Assembly: GCA_035447925.1 (NCBI GenBank)
Contig: DAOTHY010000003.1
Coordinates: 28,912 to 92,911, forward strand
Direction: 5' to 3'
Length of the DNA: 64,000 nt
DNA from: JASUTC01 sp035447925
Lineage (GTDB): Bacteria; Thermotogota; Thermotogae; MWEM01
A program made the position numbers and the translations under genes. The notes under the pieces were generated by a model. It saw only the letters and a program-made list of their open reading frames with translations, was not told where the DNA came from and did no database searches. Below are positions 51,104 to 60,546 of the stretch, one piece after another (the stretch's first letter is position 1; every line of letters starts with the position of its first letter).

Positions 51104-51586
51104 ATGGCGAAAAAGGAAATCATATATCTGACTCAGGAAGGTTTCGATTCTTTAAAAAAAGAATTGAAAGAACTAAAGGAAAAACTGATGTACGATATAG
51201 CCGCCCGAATAAAAGAAGCCAGGGAATACGGTGATTTAAGTGAGAACAGTGAATATGAAGAAGCGAAAAACGAGCAGGGCAGAATCAACGGCAGGATTCT
51301 GGAGATCGAGCACATCCTGGATAAAGCGGAAATCATAGATGCCAACAACGTTCGCAGTGATATTGCGAGATTGGGACTAACCATCATGGTTAAAAATCTT
51401 GAAAACCATCAGGAAAAAACCTTTAAATTGGTTAACCCACAGGAAGCAGATATCTTCGAGAACAAAATTAGTGTTGAATCACCCGTTGGAGAGGCTTTGG
51501 ACGGAGGAAGCATTGGAGACATTATCAAGGTAAAAACCCCAAGTGGAATCCAGCAATATGAAATCATTGGTATTGGATTAAAGTAA
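51104..51586 (+). CDS. greA: Transcription elongation factor GreA
   Basis: 160 residues. N-terminal coiled coil with the acidic tip (AREYGDLSENSEYEEAKNEQ) that enters the RNA polymerase secondary channel to stimulate transcript cleavage, and a C-terminal FKBP-like domain (ISVESPVGEALDGGSIGDI). Ribosome binding site GGGAGGG; five bases after nrdR; lysS follows as in many Firmicutes. Confidence 0.97.
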   Translation: MAKKEIIYLTQEGFDSLKKELKELKEKLMYDIAARIKEAREYGDLSENSEYEEAKNEQGRINGRILEIEHILDKAEIIDANNVRSDIARLGLTIMVKNLENHQEKTFKLVNPQEADIFENKISVESPVGEALDGGSIGDIIKVKTPSGIQQYEIIGIGLK

Positions 51587-51602
51587 GAAAGGCGGTTGGC
51601 AT

Positions 51603-53114
51603 ATGTCATCAAATATCAGGGATCAGAAGATTAAAGAACTGGATATATTAAGGGAAAAAGGGCTGGAACCCTATCCCCATAAATTTGACAGAAAACAAAA
51701 TACCCGTAATATCTTAGAGGCTTTTGGATCAATGGATTCAGGCGAAATCAGAGAAAACGAACAGATAAAAACGGCCGGCAGGGTGATGGCAATTAGAGAT
51801 CATGGAAAATCGGCCTTTTTCGAGATTAGTGACTTTTACGGATCGGTGCAGGGATATATTCGAAAGAGTGAAGTAGGTCAGGACGCCTTCGATATGTTTA
51901 AAGAACATATCAGTACCGGTGATTTTGTTGGGATAGAGGGTTTTCCTTTTAAGTCAAAGACCGGTGAATTATCTGTATACACGAAAAAAATACAGCTGCT
52001 GACAAAAGCACTCAGGCCAATGCCGGAAAAATGGCATGGGCTGAAAGACAAAGAGGTGATCTACAGACAGCGCTATGTGGATCTTATCGCCAACAAAGAC
52101 AGTATGCAACGGTTCAAAACAAGATTTGAAGTTATTCGACTGATTCGTGAATTTATGCATAAGAACGGATTCGTGGAGGTTGAAACACCTATGCTTCATT
52201 ATACCCTTGGGGGTGCATCCGCAAGGCCTTTTGTCACCCATATGAATACTTACGATATCGACATGTATATGAGAATTGCGCCTGAGTTATATCTCAAAAG
52301 GCTAATTGTTGGCGGATTTGACAGGGTGTTTGAGATCAATAAGAATTTTAGAAACGAGGGAGTGAGTTACAAGCATAGTCCAGAATTTACCATGATGGAA
52401 TTCTATCAATCTTATGCCGACTATTACGATCTCATGAAATTGACTGAAGAACTTTTTGGGTATGTAGTAAATGCACTCTTTGGCCAATATGAAATTGAGT
52501 ATCAGGGGCAGAAAATCGATTTCAAACCGCCTTGGAGCAAAGTAACGATGCAGGGCTTCATCAAAGACCATTTGGGCGCAGATATTTTAAATGATTCTGA
52601 CGAGATGCTGTTACAGATCTTAAAAAAACATCATAACGAACCTCAGATAAAGGACAGAAGCCATTTGATTGACGGACTGTGGGACCTTGTAGAAGACCTC
52701 ATCATTCAACCAACCTTCGTTATGGATCATCCAGTGGTGATATCTCCCCTTGCCAAAAAACATCGAGCAGATCCCAGAGTAACCGAACGCTTTGAACCCA
52801 TTATCATGGGCAGAGAAATGGGAAATGCCTTCACCGAATTAAACGATCCCATTGATCAGCGTGAGCGTTTTGAAAAACAGGTAGCCATGAGAGATTCTGG
52901 TGATGAAGAAGCTCAAATGATGGACCATGATTTTATCAGGGCTTTGGAATACGGACTCCCTCCCACCGGTGGCGAAGGAATCGGCATCGACCGTTTGGTT
53001 ATGTTTTTAACCAATGCCGCTTCCATTCGAGACGTCATTCCTTTTCCTATGGTTAAACCTTCCAGTTTGGAAGAGGAGTACAGTGAAGAGACTGAGCAGG
53101 ATGAAATGAGATAA
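51603..53114 (+). CDS. lysS: Lysyl-tRNA synthetase (class II)
   Basis: 503 residues. OB-fold anticodon-binding domain (55-150), then class II motifs: motif 1 region VEVETPMLHYTLGGASARPF, motif 2 FRNEGVSYKHSPEFTMMEFY, motif 3 GIGIDRLVMFLTNAASIRDV. Follows greA by 16 bases. A weak terminator lies in the next gap. Confidence 0.97.
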   Translation: MSSNIRDQKIKELDILREKGLEPYPHKFDRKQNTRNILEAFGSMDSGEIRENEQIKTAGRVMAIRDHGKSAFFEISDFYGSVQGYIRKSEVGQDAFDMFKEHISTGDFVGIEGFPFKSKTGELSVYTKKIQLLTKALRPMPEKWHGLKDKEVIYRQRYVDLIANKDSMQRFKTRFEVIRLIREFMHKNGFVEVETPMLHYTLGGASARPFVTHMNTYDIDMYMRIAPELYLKRLIVGGFDRVFEINKNFRNEGVSYKHSPEFTMMEFYQSYADYYDLMKLTEELFGYVVNALFGQYEIEYQGQKIDFKPPWSKVTMQGFIKDHLGADILNDSDEMLLQILKKHHNEPQIKDRSHLIDGLWDLVEDLIIQPTFVMDHPVVISPLAKKHRADPRVTERFEPIIMGREMGNAFTELNDPIDQRERFEKQVAMRDSGDEEAQMMDHDFIRALEYGLPPTGGEGIGIDRLVMFLTNAASIRDVIPFPMVKPSSLEEEYSEETEQDEMR

Positions 53115-53176
53115 AAGTGTCCTGGGTTCATGTTCCATTGATAGAAGGGATTTGGAAGACAAATGCCTTCAGGAGT

Positions 53177-53204
53177 TCCATTAAGCGCCAATGGATATTT
53201 TTTA
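53177..53204 (+). terminator. Probable terminator after lysS
   Basis: A 6-bp stem TCCATT/AATGGA (53177-53182, 53190-53195) with a 7-base loop and then TATTTTTT. The stem is short, so it may be leaky. Confidence 0.45.
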
Positions 53205-53266
53205 GCATGAACAGTTAACAATCTCTATCGTATTGAAACCCAAGCAAAGAATGGGAGGATTTAAAA

Positions 53267-54487
53267 ATGAATATTGGTCTTTTCAGTGATACCTATATCC
53301 CTCAAAGAAATGGTGTTGCGGTTGCGATCACCCTATACCGTAAAGTTATGGAACAGATGGGGCATAAGGTATATATATTTGTTCCGAAATTTGAATCATC
53401 TTATAAAAGAAAAGAAAAAGGGGTTTTTGAATGCCCCTCTTTCGGTTACTCATTGGAAAAAGGACAAAGAATTGGTATTCCCATCTTTCCCCTGATTCCG
53501 ACAATTCGATCGCTAAATTTGGATGTGATTCATGTCCATTCGCCTTTTTCGATGAGTTTTTACGCCAAAGTTGTTGCGAAGAATCTTAAAATCCCCGCTA
53601 TTTGTACACATCACACTCTTTTTGAATACTATTTGCATTATGTTCCTACGATGATCCGTCCGTCTGTTGAACAGACCAGAAAACTCATGACCTATTGGAC
53701 ATATTTATTTGACAAGGTCATTGCTCCGACAGAAAAGATAAGGGAGCTGCTTGAAGAATGGGGTGTCCCCGCACAGAAACTGGCAACGATTCCAACGGGA
53801 ATTGATACCAGTTCTTTTAGAGAACCGGTCAAATGGAATATTAGAAACGTCTTCAATATTCCTGAAGATGAGAAGATCTTGCTTTTTGTGGGAAGAATCG
53901 GTAAAGAAAAAAATATTGACTTTTTATTGCATACGTTTAAGAACCTTATGGATAAAAGAAAGGATGTCCATTTTGTTATTATTGGAGAGGGAGAAGAGAA
54001 AAAGCCTCTAGAGCGCTTGGCGCAGGAATTAGAACTGTCTGATATGGTTCATTTTACCGGTGGAAAGGATAGAAGGGATGTCATCGATGCCTACAACGTT
54101 GCGGATATCTTTTGGTTTGCTTCTTATTCAGAAACTCAAGGTCTTGTAATTCTTGAAAGCCTCACTGCTGGGACGCCTGTTGTTGCATTAGGAAGGCTGG
54201 GCGTTTATGAATTGTTAAAAAATAGTGAAAGCGGTGGCATTATGCTGAATGAATTGGAAGAAGATGCGTTTATCGAAGCGGTTCAAAGGTTGTTGAATGA
54301 TCCAGTCGAGTATGATCGGAGATCTCAGATGGGAAAACAATTTGTCAAAAAGAATTTTTCACTTCAACATTCGGTGGAGGAAATGCTGAAACTATACCAG
54401 ACGGCGATTCGAGAAATGCAGATGACGAAAAAACAAACAGACACGAAAAAACGGAAAATTTCGCTGTTTACTCAATCAAATTCTTGA
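53267..54487 (+). CDS. GT4 glycosyltransferase (diacylglycerol glucosyltransferase-like)
   Basis: A 406-residue GT-B glycosyltransferase. The N-terminal domain begins MNIGLFSDTYIPQRNGVAVA with GxxS/T typical of GT4; HVHSPFSMSFYAKVVAK and THHTLFEYYLHY resemble the monoglucosyl-diacylglycerol synthases (alMGS/MgdA type) of Firmicutes. The nucleotide-sugar site is FVGRIGKEKNIDFLL, and the E-x7-E element is YSETQGLVILESLTAGTPV. Probably makes glycolipids for the membrane; the exact acceptor is inferred. Strong GGGAGGATTTAAAA ribosome binding site. Confidence 0.8.
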   Translation: MNIGLFSDTYIPQRNGVAVAITLYRKVMEQMGHKVYIFVPKFESSYKRKEKGVFECPSFGYSLEKGQRIGIPIFPLIPTIRSLNLDVIHVHSPFSMSFYAKVVAKNLKIPAICTHHTLFEYYLHYVPTMIRPSVEQTRKLMTYWTYLFDKVIAPTEKIRELLEEWGVPAQKLATIPTGIDTSSFREPVKWNIRNVFNIPEDEKILLFVGRIGKEKNIDFLLHTFKNLMDKRKDVHFVIIGEGEEKKPLERLAQELELSDMVHFTGGKDRRDVIDAYNVADIFWFASYSETQGLVILESLTAGTPVVALGRLGVYELLKNSESGGIMLNELEEDAFIEAVQRLLNDPVEYDRRSQMGKQFVKKNFSLQHSVEEMLKLYQTAIREMQMTKKQTDTKKRKISLFTQSNS

Positions 54488-54512
54488 TGCGATGAAAGGA
54501 CGTTAAAAGAGA

Positions 54513-55790
54513 ATGCAAACCATAATCGTTTTATTTTTGTTTTTGTTGACCTACTATCTGATCATTTCCGGAAAATTTCAAAGGTCCCTTGTGGCATTTA
54601 CGATCGCACTCGTCATTATGCTCCTTAAAATCTGTGAGGGAATCACAGTTAAAGAGGTAAGTGATTATGTCGATTTCAACACCATTGGTATATTGCTGGG
54701 TATGATGATACTTGTTGGCATATTGAAAAAAACGGGTTTGTTTCAATACATTGCCGCAAAGATAGTAAAGAGTTCCAAAGGAAAAATGTATTTGATCTAT
54801 ATCACACTGCTGGTTGCGGTTGCCTTCTTTTCGAGTGTTTTAGACAACGTTACTACTATTCTTTTGTTTTCTCCTGTTGTATTTCTAATAGCAGACACAG
54901 CAGGCATCAGTCCGGTTTCCCTTATCTTTTCCATGATTTTTGCCGCCAATATCGGTGGCATGACGACCATCGTAGGGGATCCCCCGAATATTCTGGTGGG
55001 TAGTGCTTCAGGAACAAGTTTTATCGACTTCATGCTGGTTATGATTTGGCCCTCTGTCGTGATGCTTTTATGTACGATCGTTTATTTTCATTTCAGATAT
55101 CCTCATATCCGTAAGATTGAACAGTCCAAATTAAAGCGCTTGATGGATATTGATCCGAAGAAAGCAATCGAAGACCGTCCACTTTTCCTGAAGGGAATCG
55201 TAATTTTTGCTCTGGTTATATTGGGTTTTGTCGTTCATGAAACACTTGATTACGAGGCTTCGCTCATTGCTCTGACTGGCGCAGCGATTTTGATGCTGTT
55301 ATCCAAAATCGATTTTCAGGAAATTTCTTCGGAAGTTGAATGGGATACAATCTTCTTTTTCATTGGCTTGTTTACACTTGCCAAAGCCTTAGAAGATGTG
55401 GGAATCATCGGTTCGGTTGCCAATTGGATCAATCAGTTTAGCTCAAATCCACTGCTTTTGATATTAGCAATTTTATGGATTTCGGCGGCGTTGGGAGGTT
55501 TTATCGGAGCCGTTCCCGTTGTGACTGTTTTCATTCCAATTGTGGATCGATTGCAAGGGATGATTCCCCACAGTGCAGAGTTGTGGTGGGCACTTGCTTT
55601 GGGGGCTTGCATAGGCGGTAACTTGACACTCAGTGGTGCAGCAGCTAATATGGTGGCTGTTGGTTTAATTGAAAAAACTCAAAGAACAAAGATCAGTTTT
55701 CTATCATTCCTAAAGGAAGGGGTAGTTATTACGGTCATCGGTTTAGTCATTGCCACTCTTTATCTGGTTTTCAGATGGTATATGATATAA
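54513..55790 (+). CDS. ArsB/NhaD-superfamily membrane permease
   Basis: A 425-residue membrane protein with about eleven segments, of the ion transporter superfamily that includes NhaD, ArsB and the P protein. Repeated signatures are SSVLDNVTTILLFSPV with NIGGMTTIVGDPPNILVG in the first half and GAVPVVTVFIPIVDRL with CIGGNLTLSGAAANMVAVG in the second. Likely an anion permease or Na+/H+ antiporter; the substrate cannot be set from sequence. It lies 25 bases after the glycosyltransferase. Confidence 0.82.
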   Translation: MQTIIVLFLFLLTYYLIISGKFQRSLVAFTIALVIMLLKICEGITVKEVSDYVDFNTIGILLGMMILVGILKKTGLFQYIAAKIVKSSKGKMYLIYITLLVAVAFFSSVLDNVTTILLFSPVVFLIADTAGISPVSLIFSMIFAANIGGMTTIVGDPPNILVGSASGTSFIDFMLVMIWPSVVMLLCTIVYFHFRYPHIRKIEQSKLKRLMDIDPKKAIEDRPLFLKGIVIFALVILGFVVHETLDYEASLIALTGAAILMLLSKIDFQEISSEVEWDTIFFFIGLFTLAKALEDVGIIGSVANWINQFSSNPLLLILAILWISAALGGFIGAVPVVTVFIPIVDRLQGMIPHSAELWWALALGACIGGNLTLSGAAANMVAVGLIEKTQRTKISFLSFLKEGVVITVIGLVIATLYLVFRWYMI

Positions 55791-55825
55791 TCGGCAAATG
55801 ATAGAAAGGTATTGGAGCTGATAAC

Positions 55826-56806
55826 TTGACAGATGACGGCATGATAGGCTTAAAACAATATATCAATCAATATGATCGTTTTTTAGTGGTTGGTCATATT
55901 GATCCCGATGGGGATTGCATCAGTTCCCTTTTGTCTTTGGCGTACGGGTTGCGAAGAATTCAAAAAAAAGTCATCCCAGCCATAGACAGCCCCCGTCCTG
56001 CAATCTTTGAAAGATTCCAACCGATTTCTCAAATTCATTTTTCTTCTGATATTGATTTGGATGATTTTGATGCAATTATAACGGTAGATTCTTCAACAGC
56101 AGATCGGATGGGAAAATACGAAAGATTTATTGGAAAGAAACAGAATTTTGTTATTGATCATCATGTCACCAATCTCAAATGGGGTGATCTCAACTGGTTG
56201 GACGTCGAAGCATCATCAGCTGCTGAGATGATTTATCGATTCTTAAAAGATCTTGGAATTGAATACGATCCCGTATTGGCGACGGTTAACCTTTTGGGAA
56301 TACAAACAGACACAGGTTTTTTTAAATATTCCAATACCAGTTGGTATGTTATGGAAATTGCCGCTGAATTGATAAAAAAAGGTGCTGATACTTCGTACAA
56401 TGCTTCGATGGTTTTGGAGAACAATCGTGTAGAAGAATTTTATCTGCTTGCAGAGATGGCCAAAAAGATTCAGCTGACATTAGATGGCACATTGATTTAT
56501 TCATATATAACATTGGAAATGCTCGATAAAACCGGATGTACCTATGAAGATGCAGCCGGATTGATCGGTGAATTAAGATCGATCAAGGGTGTGGAAACGG
56601 CGATTTTGTTTACCCAAATGGGTCAGGAAGAAATCAAGGTTAGTTTTCGTTCAAAGAAATGGTTTGATTGTGCCAAGCTCGCTATTGATTATGGTGGAGG
56701 TGGGCATCAAAGGGCTTCAGGATGCACTTTGTATCAAACAATGGAGGAAGCTATCCAACAAGTCGTTGAAACTGCTAGTTGCCAAATGAAAAGAGAAAAA
56801 CAATAG
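55826..56806 (+). CDS. DHH/DHHA1 phosphoesterase (NrnA-like)
   Basis: A 326-residue bifunctional nano-RNase/pAp-phosphatase-like protein. Motifs: VVGHIDPDGDCISSLLSLAY, TVDSSTADRMG, FVIDHHVTN (DHH), and the C-terminal DHHA1 element YGGGGHQRASGC. Degrades short oligonucleotides or cyclic dinucleotide-derived pApA/pGpG in other Firmicutes. It starts with TTG after GGAGCTGATAAC. Confidence 0.87.
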   Translation: MTDDGMIGLKQYINQYDRFLVVGHIDPDGDCISSLLSLAYGLRRIQKKVIPAIDSPRPAIFERFQPISQIHFSSDIDLDDFDAIITVDSSTADRMGKYERFIGKKQNFVIDHHVTNLKWGDLNWLDVEASSAAEMIYRFLKDLGIEYDPVLATVNLLGIQTDTGFFKYSNTSWYVMEIAAELIKKGADTSYNASMVLENNRVEEFYLLAEMAKKIQLTLDGTLIYSYITLEMLDKTGCTYEDAAGLIGELRSIKGVETAILFTQMGQEEIKVSFRSKKWFDCAKLAIDYGGGGHQRASGCTLYQTMEEAIQQVVETASCQMKREKQ

Positions 56807-56824
56807 AGAAAACAGGAGGGGAAA

Positions 56825-57130
56825 ATGACAACCATTACAAAAGAACAAATAGTAGATGCCTTAAAAACAGTCATCGATATAGAAATAGGAATTGATATTG
56901 TATCGTTGGGATTGATTTACGATATTATTATTAACGAGGATCATACCGTGGATATCAAAATGACCCTGACAGTACCCACTTGTCCGATGGCGAGTATGCT
57001 GAAGGAGCAAGCCAGAAATGCAGTGGCTTCTGTGGAAGGCGTTCAACAAGCGTTTGTGGATCTTGTCTTTGAACCCAGATGGACCCCTGATATGATGGAT
57101 GAGAGCGCAAAGAGACTTTTGGGGAGATAA
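56825..57130 (+). CDS. DUF59/MIP18 family protein (SufT/PaaD-like)
   Basis: A 101-residue protein related to SufT and the MIP18 family, involved in maturing iron-sulfur proteins. It has the conserved DIEIGIDIVSLGLIYDI and TVPTCPMASML (TxPxCP) elements. It is one base from minD, so the two P-loop/carrier genes are coupled, which recalls the frequent pairing of DUF59 with Mrp-type ATPases. Confidence 0.85.
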   Translation: MTTITKEQIVDALKTVIDIEIGIDIVSLGLIYDIIINEDHTVDIKMTLTVPTCPMASMLKEQARNAVASVEGVQQAFVDLVFEPRWTPDMMDESAKRLLGR

Positions 57131-57131
57131 T

Positions 57132-57941
57132 ATGAAAAACAGGCAAGTTATTGTGGTTACATCAGGAAAAGGCGGTGTTGGTAAAACAACTGTTACAGCA
57201 AATTTGGGCGCTGCTTTTGCCAATCTGGGGAAAAAAGTATGTTTAATTGATGGCGATTTAGGTTTGAAGAACCTGGATGTAGTATTGGGTTTGGAAAATC
57301 GTATTCTATATACAGTGATGGATGTTGTTTCAGGCAGAGTGGGAGCGCAAGAGGCGCTGGTTCGACATAAAACCAACAGAAACCTTTTTTTACTGCCAGC
57401 CTCACAGATTGCCACAAAAGAAATGATGACCGTGGAGGACATGACAAATGTCGTTACCAGGATCAAAGCTGATTTTGATTACATAATAATTGATTCCCCG
57501 GCAGGTATTGAAAGTGGTTTTAGAAACGCTGTTGCCGCTGCGGATACTGCCCTTCTGGTTACGAATCCTGAATATACTGCTGTTAGCGATGCGGATCGGG
57601 TCTTAGGACTATTGGAAAATACGCATTTGGGATTGGACAATGTCTTTTTTATCTTAAACAAGGTAAAAGAGGGAATGAATGAGAAGCGTGGGATGCTCAA
57701 AACCGACGAAGTTATGAAAACTCTTTCTATACCGATGATTGGAATGGTACCCGATAGTGATGAGATATTCATTGGTTCGAACAGGGGAATTCCCATTGCA
57801 TTTGAACCTTCGCATGATATGAACAAAATCTTTACCAATATCACCCGAAGAATCATGGGACACAATATTCCCATTGAACAGGATTTTAAACTGGCTAAAA
57901 CCAGTATATGGAAATTGTTGATCAAACTCTTTCGATCGTAA
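57132..57941 (+). CDS. minD: Septum site-determining ATPase MinD
   Basis: A 269-residue deviant Walker A ATPase (VVTSGKGGVGKTTVTANLGA) with MinD-specific NPEYTAVSDADRVLGLLE and SNRGIPIAF, and the C-terminal amphipathic membrane-binding helix TSIWKLLIKLFRS. Recruits the division inhibitor MinC to the membrane or acts in polar placement. Neither minC nor minE is adjacent. I chose ATG 57132, two bases after the DUF59 stop. Confidence 0.9.
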   Translation: MKNRQVIVVTSGKGGVGKTTVTANLGAAFANLGKKVCLIDGDLGLKNLDVVLGLENRILYTVMDVVSGRVGAQEALVRHKTNRNLFLLPASQIATKEMMTVEDMTNVVTRIKADFDYIIIDSPAGIESGFRNAVAAADTALLVTNPEYTAVSDADRVLGLLENTHLGLDNVFFILNKVKEGMNEKRGMLKTDEVMKTLSIPMIGMVPDSDEIFIGSNRGIPIAFEPSHDMNKIFTNITRRIMGHNIPIEQDFKLAKTSIWKLLIKLFRS

Positions 57942-57961
57942 TATAAAGGATGTAATGAAAA

Positions 57962-58360
57962 ATGAAACACTTGGAAATCAAAATAAAAACAACCGCCAGA
58001 ACGCAAATCGTTGATATTACTTCACACATTCAAAAGCTGATACAAGAGCATTCTTTTATGAATGGTCTCGTCTTTGTTTTTGTTCCTCATACAACTGCGG
58101 GGGTGTCAATCAATGAAAATGCAGACCCCGATGTAAAAAGGGATTTTCTGGATAAAATGACGATGATGGTTCCTGCAGATACTGCTTACAGACATGTTGA
58201 AGGGAATGCCGATGCGCATATCAAAACCATACTGACCAATACCTCTCAAACCCTATTTGTTGAAGATGGCCAGCTGATATTGGGAACTTGGCAGGGCATT
58301 TATTTTTGTGAATATGATGGACCCCGAACGAGAAAATGCTGGATCAAATTCATGGAATGA
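57962..58360 (+). CDS. yjbQ: YjbQ/UPF0047 family protein, copy 2 (canonical)
   Basis: A 132-residue member with all canonical elements: PHTTAGVSINENADPDVKRD, HVEGNADAHIK and LGTWQGIYFCEYDGPRTRK. E. coli YjbQ shows thiamine-phosphate synthase side activity; the true role is unclear. It lies between minD and the tsaC/sua5 gene. The other copy is at 1203-1619. Confidence 0.9.
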   Translation: MKHLEIKIKTTARTQIVDITSHIQKLIQEHSFMNGLVFVFVPHTTAGVSINENADPDVKRDFLDKMTMMVPADTAYRHVEGNADAHIKTILTNTSQTLFVEDGQLILGTWQGIYFCEYDGPRTRKCWIKFME

Positions 58361-58364
58361 TGCT

Positions 58365-59408
58365 ATGCAAACACAAGTGATCCATATTTCAGTCAATTCA
58401 TCGGATTTTGTTCAGTCGGAGGCCTTTGTTCAGTGTGTGAATGATTTAAAATCCGGAAAGTTGGTCATTTTTCCCACTGAAACCGTATACGGTTTAGGTG
58501 CGGTTATTGACCAGGAAAATGCCTTGAAAAGAATTTATTTGGCCAAGGGAAGACCATCGGATAATCCGTTGATCGTTCATATCGGCAAGCTAGAGCAGCT
58601 ATGGCAAATCGTCGATCGTGAGCCTCCCCAATTGTTTTGGACATTAGCAGAAAAATTTTGGCCTGGACCGGTTACTTTTATCTTGAAAAAGGCGCAATCC
58701 ATTTCAAATATCATTACTGGTAACCGTGACAGTGTTGCTGTTAGATTTCCTTCGAACAAAATTGCTCAAAGCCTTATTAATGCTTGTTCCATACCTGTGG
58801 CTGCTCCAAGTGCCAATATTTCAGGGCTACCCAGTCCGACAAGAGCTGAACATCTGGAAGAAATGATGGGAAGGGTTCATTGGATCATTAAAACCGAACC
58901 CCTTGAATTTGGACTCGAATCGACTATTATTTCATTGCTTGAAGAAACCCCTGTCTTGCTAAGACCAGGTCCAATAACGATCGAAAAATTAAGGGAGTTT
59001 GTTCCGAATTTAAGAATTGAGCGAGACATGTCCGATGCCATTGCGCCTGGAATGAAATATCGTCATTACTCGCCAAAAGCCGAAATAAAATTGATCCCTT
59101 GGAATCATGATAAAACAAAAATGGTCAATATGGGAATCGAGATGTTTGAAAAGCTAAGCAAGAGGTATCTTCCTCACAAACTGCGCTTAATTGGTACGGA
59201 CGAAACTGCAGAGTTGTATACGAAAGCTGGTTTAGAGTGTGTATCTATAGGTTCTTCCAAAGATCTTTATCGCATTGCAAGTAACTTATTCCACTTCCTT
59301 AGAAGTTTGGATGAGCATGGAGTAGACTGTGCACTGATTGAAGGGTTTGAAGAGAAGGGACTGGGAATCGCCGTTATGAACAGACTTAAAAAGGCAATTT
59401 TGAAATGA
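58365..59408 (+). CDS. sua5: Threonylcarbamoyl-AMP synthase (Sua5 type)
   Basis: Makes threonylcarbamoyl-AMP for the t6A37 tRNA modification. The 347-residue protein has the YrdC domain (FPTETVYGLGAV, AKGRPSDNPLIVHI, SVAVRFPSN, APSANISGLPSPT) and the extra C-terminal Sua5 domain joined by the APGMKYRHYSP linker. I chose ATG 58365, four bases after the yjbQ stop. The next gene overlaps by four bases. Confidence 0.95.
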   Translation: MQTQVIHISVNSSDFVQSEAFVQCVNDLKSGKLVIFPTETVYGLGAVIDQENALKRIYLAKGRPSDNPLIVHIGKLEQLWQIVDREPPQLFWTLAEKFWPGPVTFILKKAQSISNIITGNRDSVAVRFPSNKIAQSLINACSIPVAAPSANISGLPSPTRAEHLEEMMGRVHWIIKTEPLEFGLESTIISLLEETPVLLRPGPITIEKLREFVPNLRIERDMSDAIAPGMKYRHYSPKAEIKLIPWNHDKTKMVNMGIEMFEKLSKRYLPHKLRLIGTDETAELYTKAGLECVSIGSSKDLYRIASNLFHFLRSLDEHGVDCALIEGFEEKGLGIAVMNRLKKAILK

Positions 59409-60025
59409 CCAAAAAATCGATTGAACATGTTTTTAAGCAAACGGGAGATCAACTCAAAAAAGCCAGGATAGCCAAAGGCTTGTCAAAAGAAAAGGTGTTT
59501 GAGAGAACGCATATCAGCATTGAAACCATTGAAGAAATTGAAAAGGGTGAATTGACGGATGTGCCAACGATTTATTTGCGGGACTTTATCATTCGTTACT
59601 CAACCTTCTTAGGAAATAGAAATCAAGGAATAATCGAAGAATTCTTACTGTTGCTCGATCAAAAAGGTCAAAAAATTCCCAAGATCAATAAGCGGACAGA
59701 AGGCAAAAAACCTGTTGGATTGATTTTACAAATCATGATACCTTTTTTGGTCGGTATTCTTTTTTTTCAGAGTTGGCTGATTCAAAAACAGCATGCCAGA
59801 GAGCTTTGTAAGATTACTAATATGGGTAATACCCCTGTTGCTATTCAGACAGGAGGGGGACAAATTTCTCTCAATCCCAATCAAACGATTTCGTTTGGTG
59901 ATACGGTCAAGTGTCGGGTAATCAATACTGAAAAATCGTTAATTGTGGTAGAATATTATGAAGATACGTGGGAAGTTTTTTTTAAGGAATTTGAGGTGCT
60001 GATCAAGAATGGGCAGGATTCGTAG
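59405..60025 (+). CDS. RodZ-like helix-turn-helix membrane protein
   Basis: A 206-residue protein with an N-terminal HTH_25 domain (GDQLKKARIAKGLSKEKVFE, then RTHISIETIEEIEKG), one membrane segment (about 105-125) and a small C-terminal extracytoplasmic beta domain. This is the layout of RodZ/YmfM-type proteins that link MreB to the envelope. It is shorter than typical RodZ. It overlaps sua5 by four bases and the DUF4416 gene by 17. Confidence 0.78.
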   Translation: MTKKSIEHVFKQTGDQLKKARIAKGLSKEKVFERTHISIETIEEIEKGELTDVPTIYLRDFIIRYSTFLGNRNQGIIEEFLLLLDQKGQKIPKINKRTEGKKPVGLILQIMIPFLVGILFFQSWLIQKQHARELCKITNMGNTPVAIQTGGGQISLNPNQTISFGDTVKCRVINTEKSLIVVEYYEDTWEVFFKEFEVLIKNGQDS

Positions 60026-60542
60026 AGCAGAACTGGTCAACCTTTGTATTTTCGCCTTTGGGCGTTACATTGATTATAGATTGACAGATGTTAAAAGTGA
60101 ATTAGAGGAAGCATTCGGAGCGATTGACTTTATATCAAAGCCTTTGGATTTTGGAAAGTACACTCATTACTATAATAAAGAAATGGGTGAAGGTAAGATC
60201 GAAGGCCAGTTTATTGGTTTTAAAGAACTGATACACCCGGTCGAGTTGGCTTATGCAAAATTGGTCACGAATGCCATTGAACAAGCACATACCTTAGACG
60301 GGAATCGAACCATTAACCTGGATGCGGGGTATATACATCATACTCAATTTGTTTTGGCTTCTACAAAACCTCAAGGAAATCGGATTTACATCGGAAAAGG
60401 GGTTTATGCAGAAGTAACTTTATACTTTGCCGAAGGCGCTTACAAACCCTTAAAATACACTTACCCAAACTATACGAATCAGGATTACATTTTTGAAATC
60501 ACAAAAATGAGGAAACTATTCTTAAGCAAAAGAAAGAGTTGA
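60009..60542 (+). CDS. DUF4416 family protein
   Basis: A 177-residue protein matching the DUF4416 family of uncharacterised proteins (FAFGRYIDYRLTDVKSELEE, KYTHYYNKEMGEG, NLDAGYIHHTQFVLASTK, GKGVYAEVTLYFAEG). No catalytic motif can be named. It overlaps the RodZ-like gene by 17 bases and precedes rimO by four. Confidence 0.78.
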   Translation: MGRIRRAELVNLCIFAFGRYIDYRLTDVKSELEEAFGAIDFISKPLDFGKYTHYYNKEMGEGKIEGQFIGFKELIHPVELAYAKLVTNAIEQAHTLDGNRTINLDAGYIHHTQFVLASTKPQGNRIYIGKGVYAEVTLYFAEGAYKPLKYTYPNYTNQDYIFEITKMRKLFLSKRKS

Positions 60543-60546
60543 TAAT

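Noticed and set aside
56861..57466. 201-codon minus-strand open frame opposite the DUF59 and minD genes
   Set aside because: It is antisense to two well-supported genes, has no ribosome binding site and no recognisable domain.
57479..58006. 175-codon minus-strand open frame opposite minD
   Set aside because: Shadow of minD codon structure; composition unlike a real protein and no start signals.
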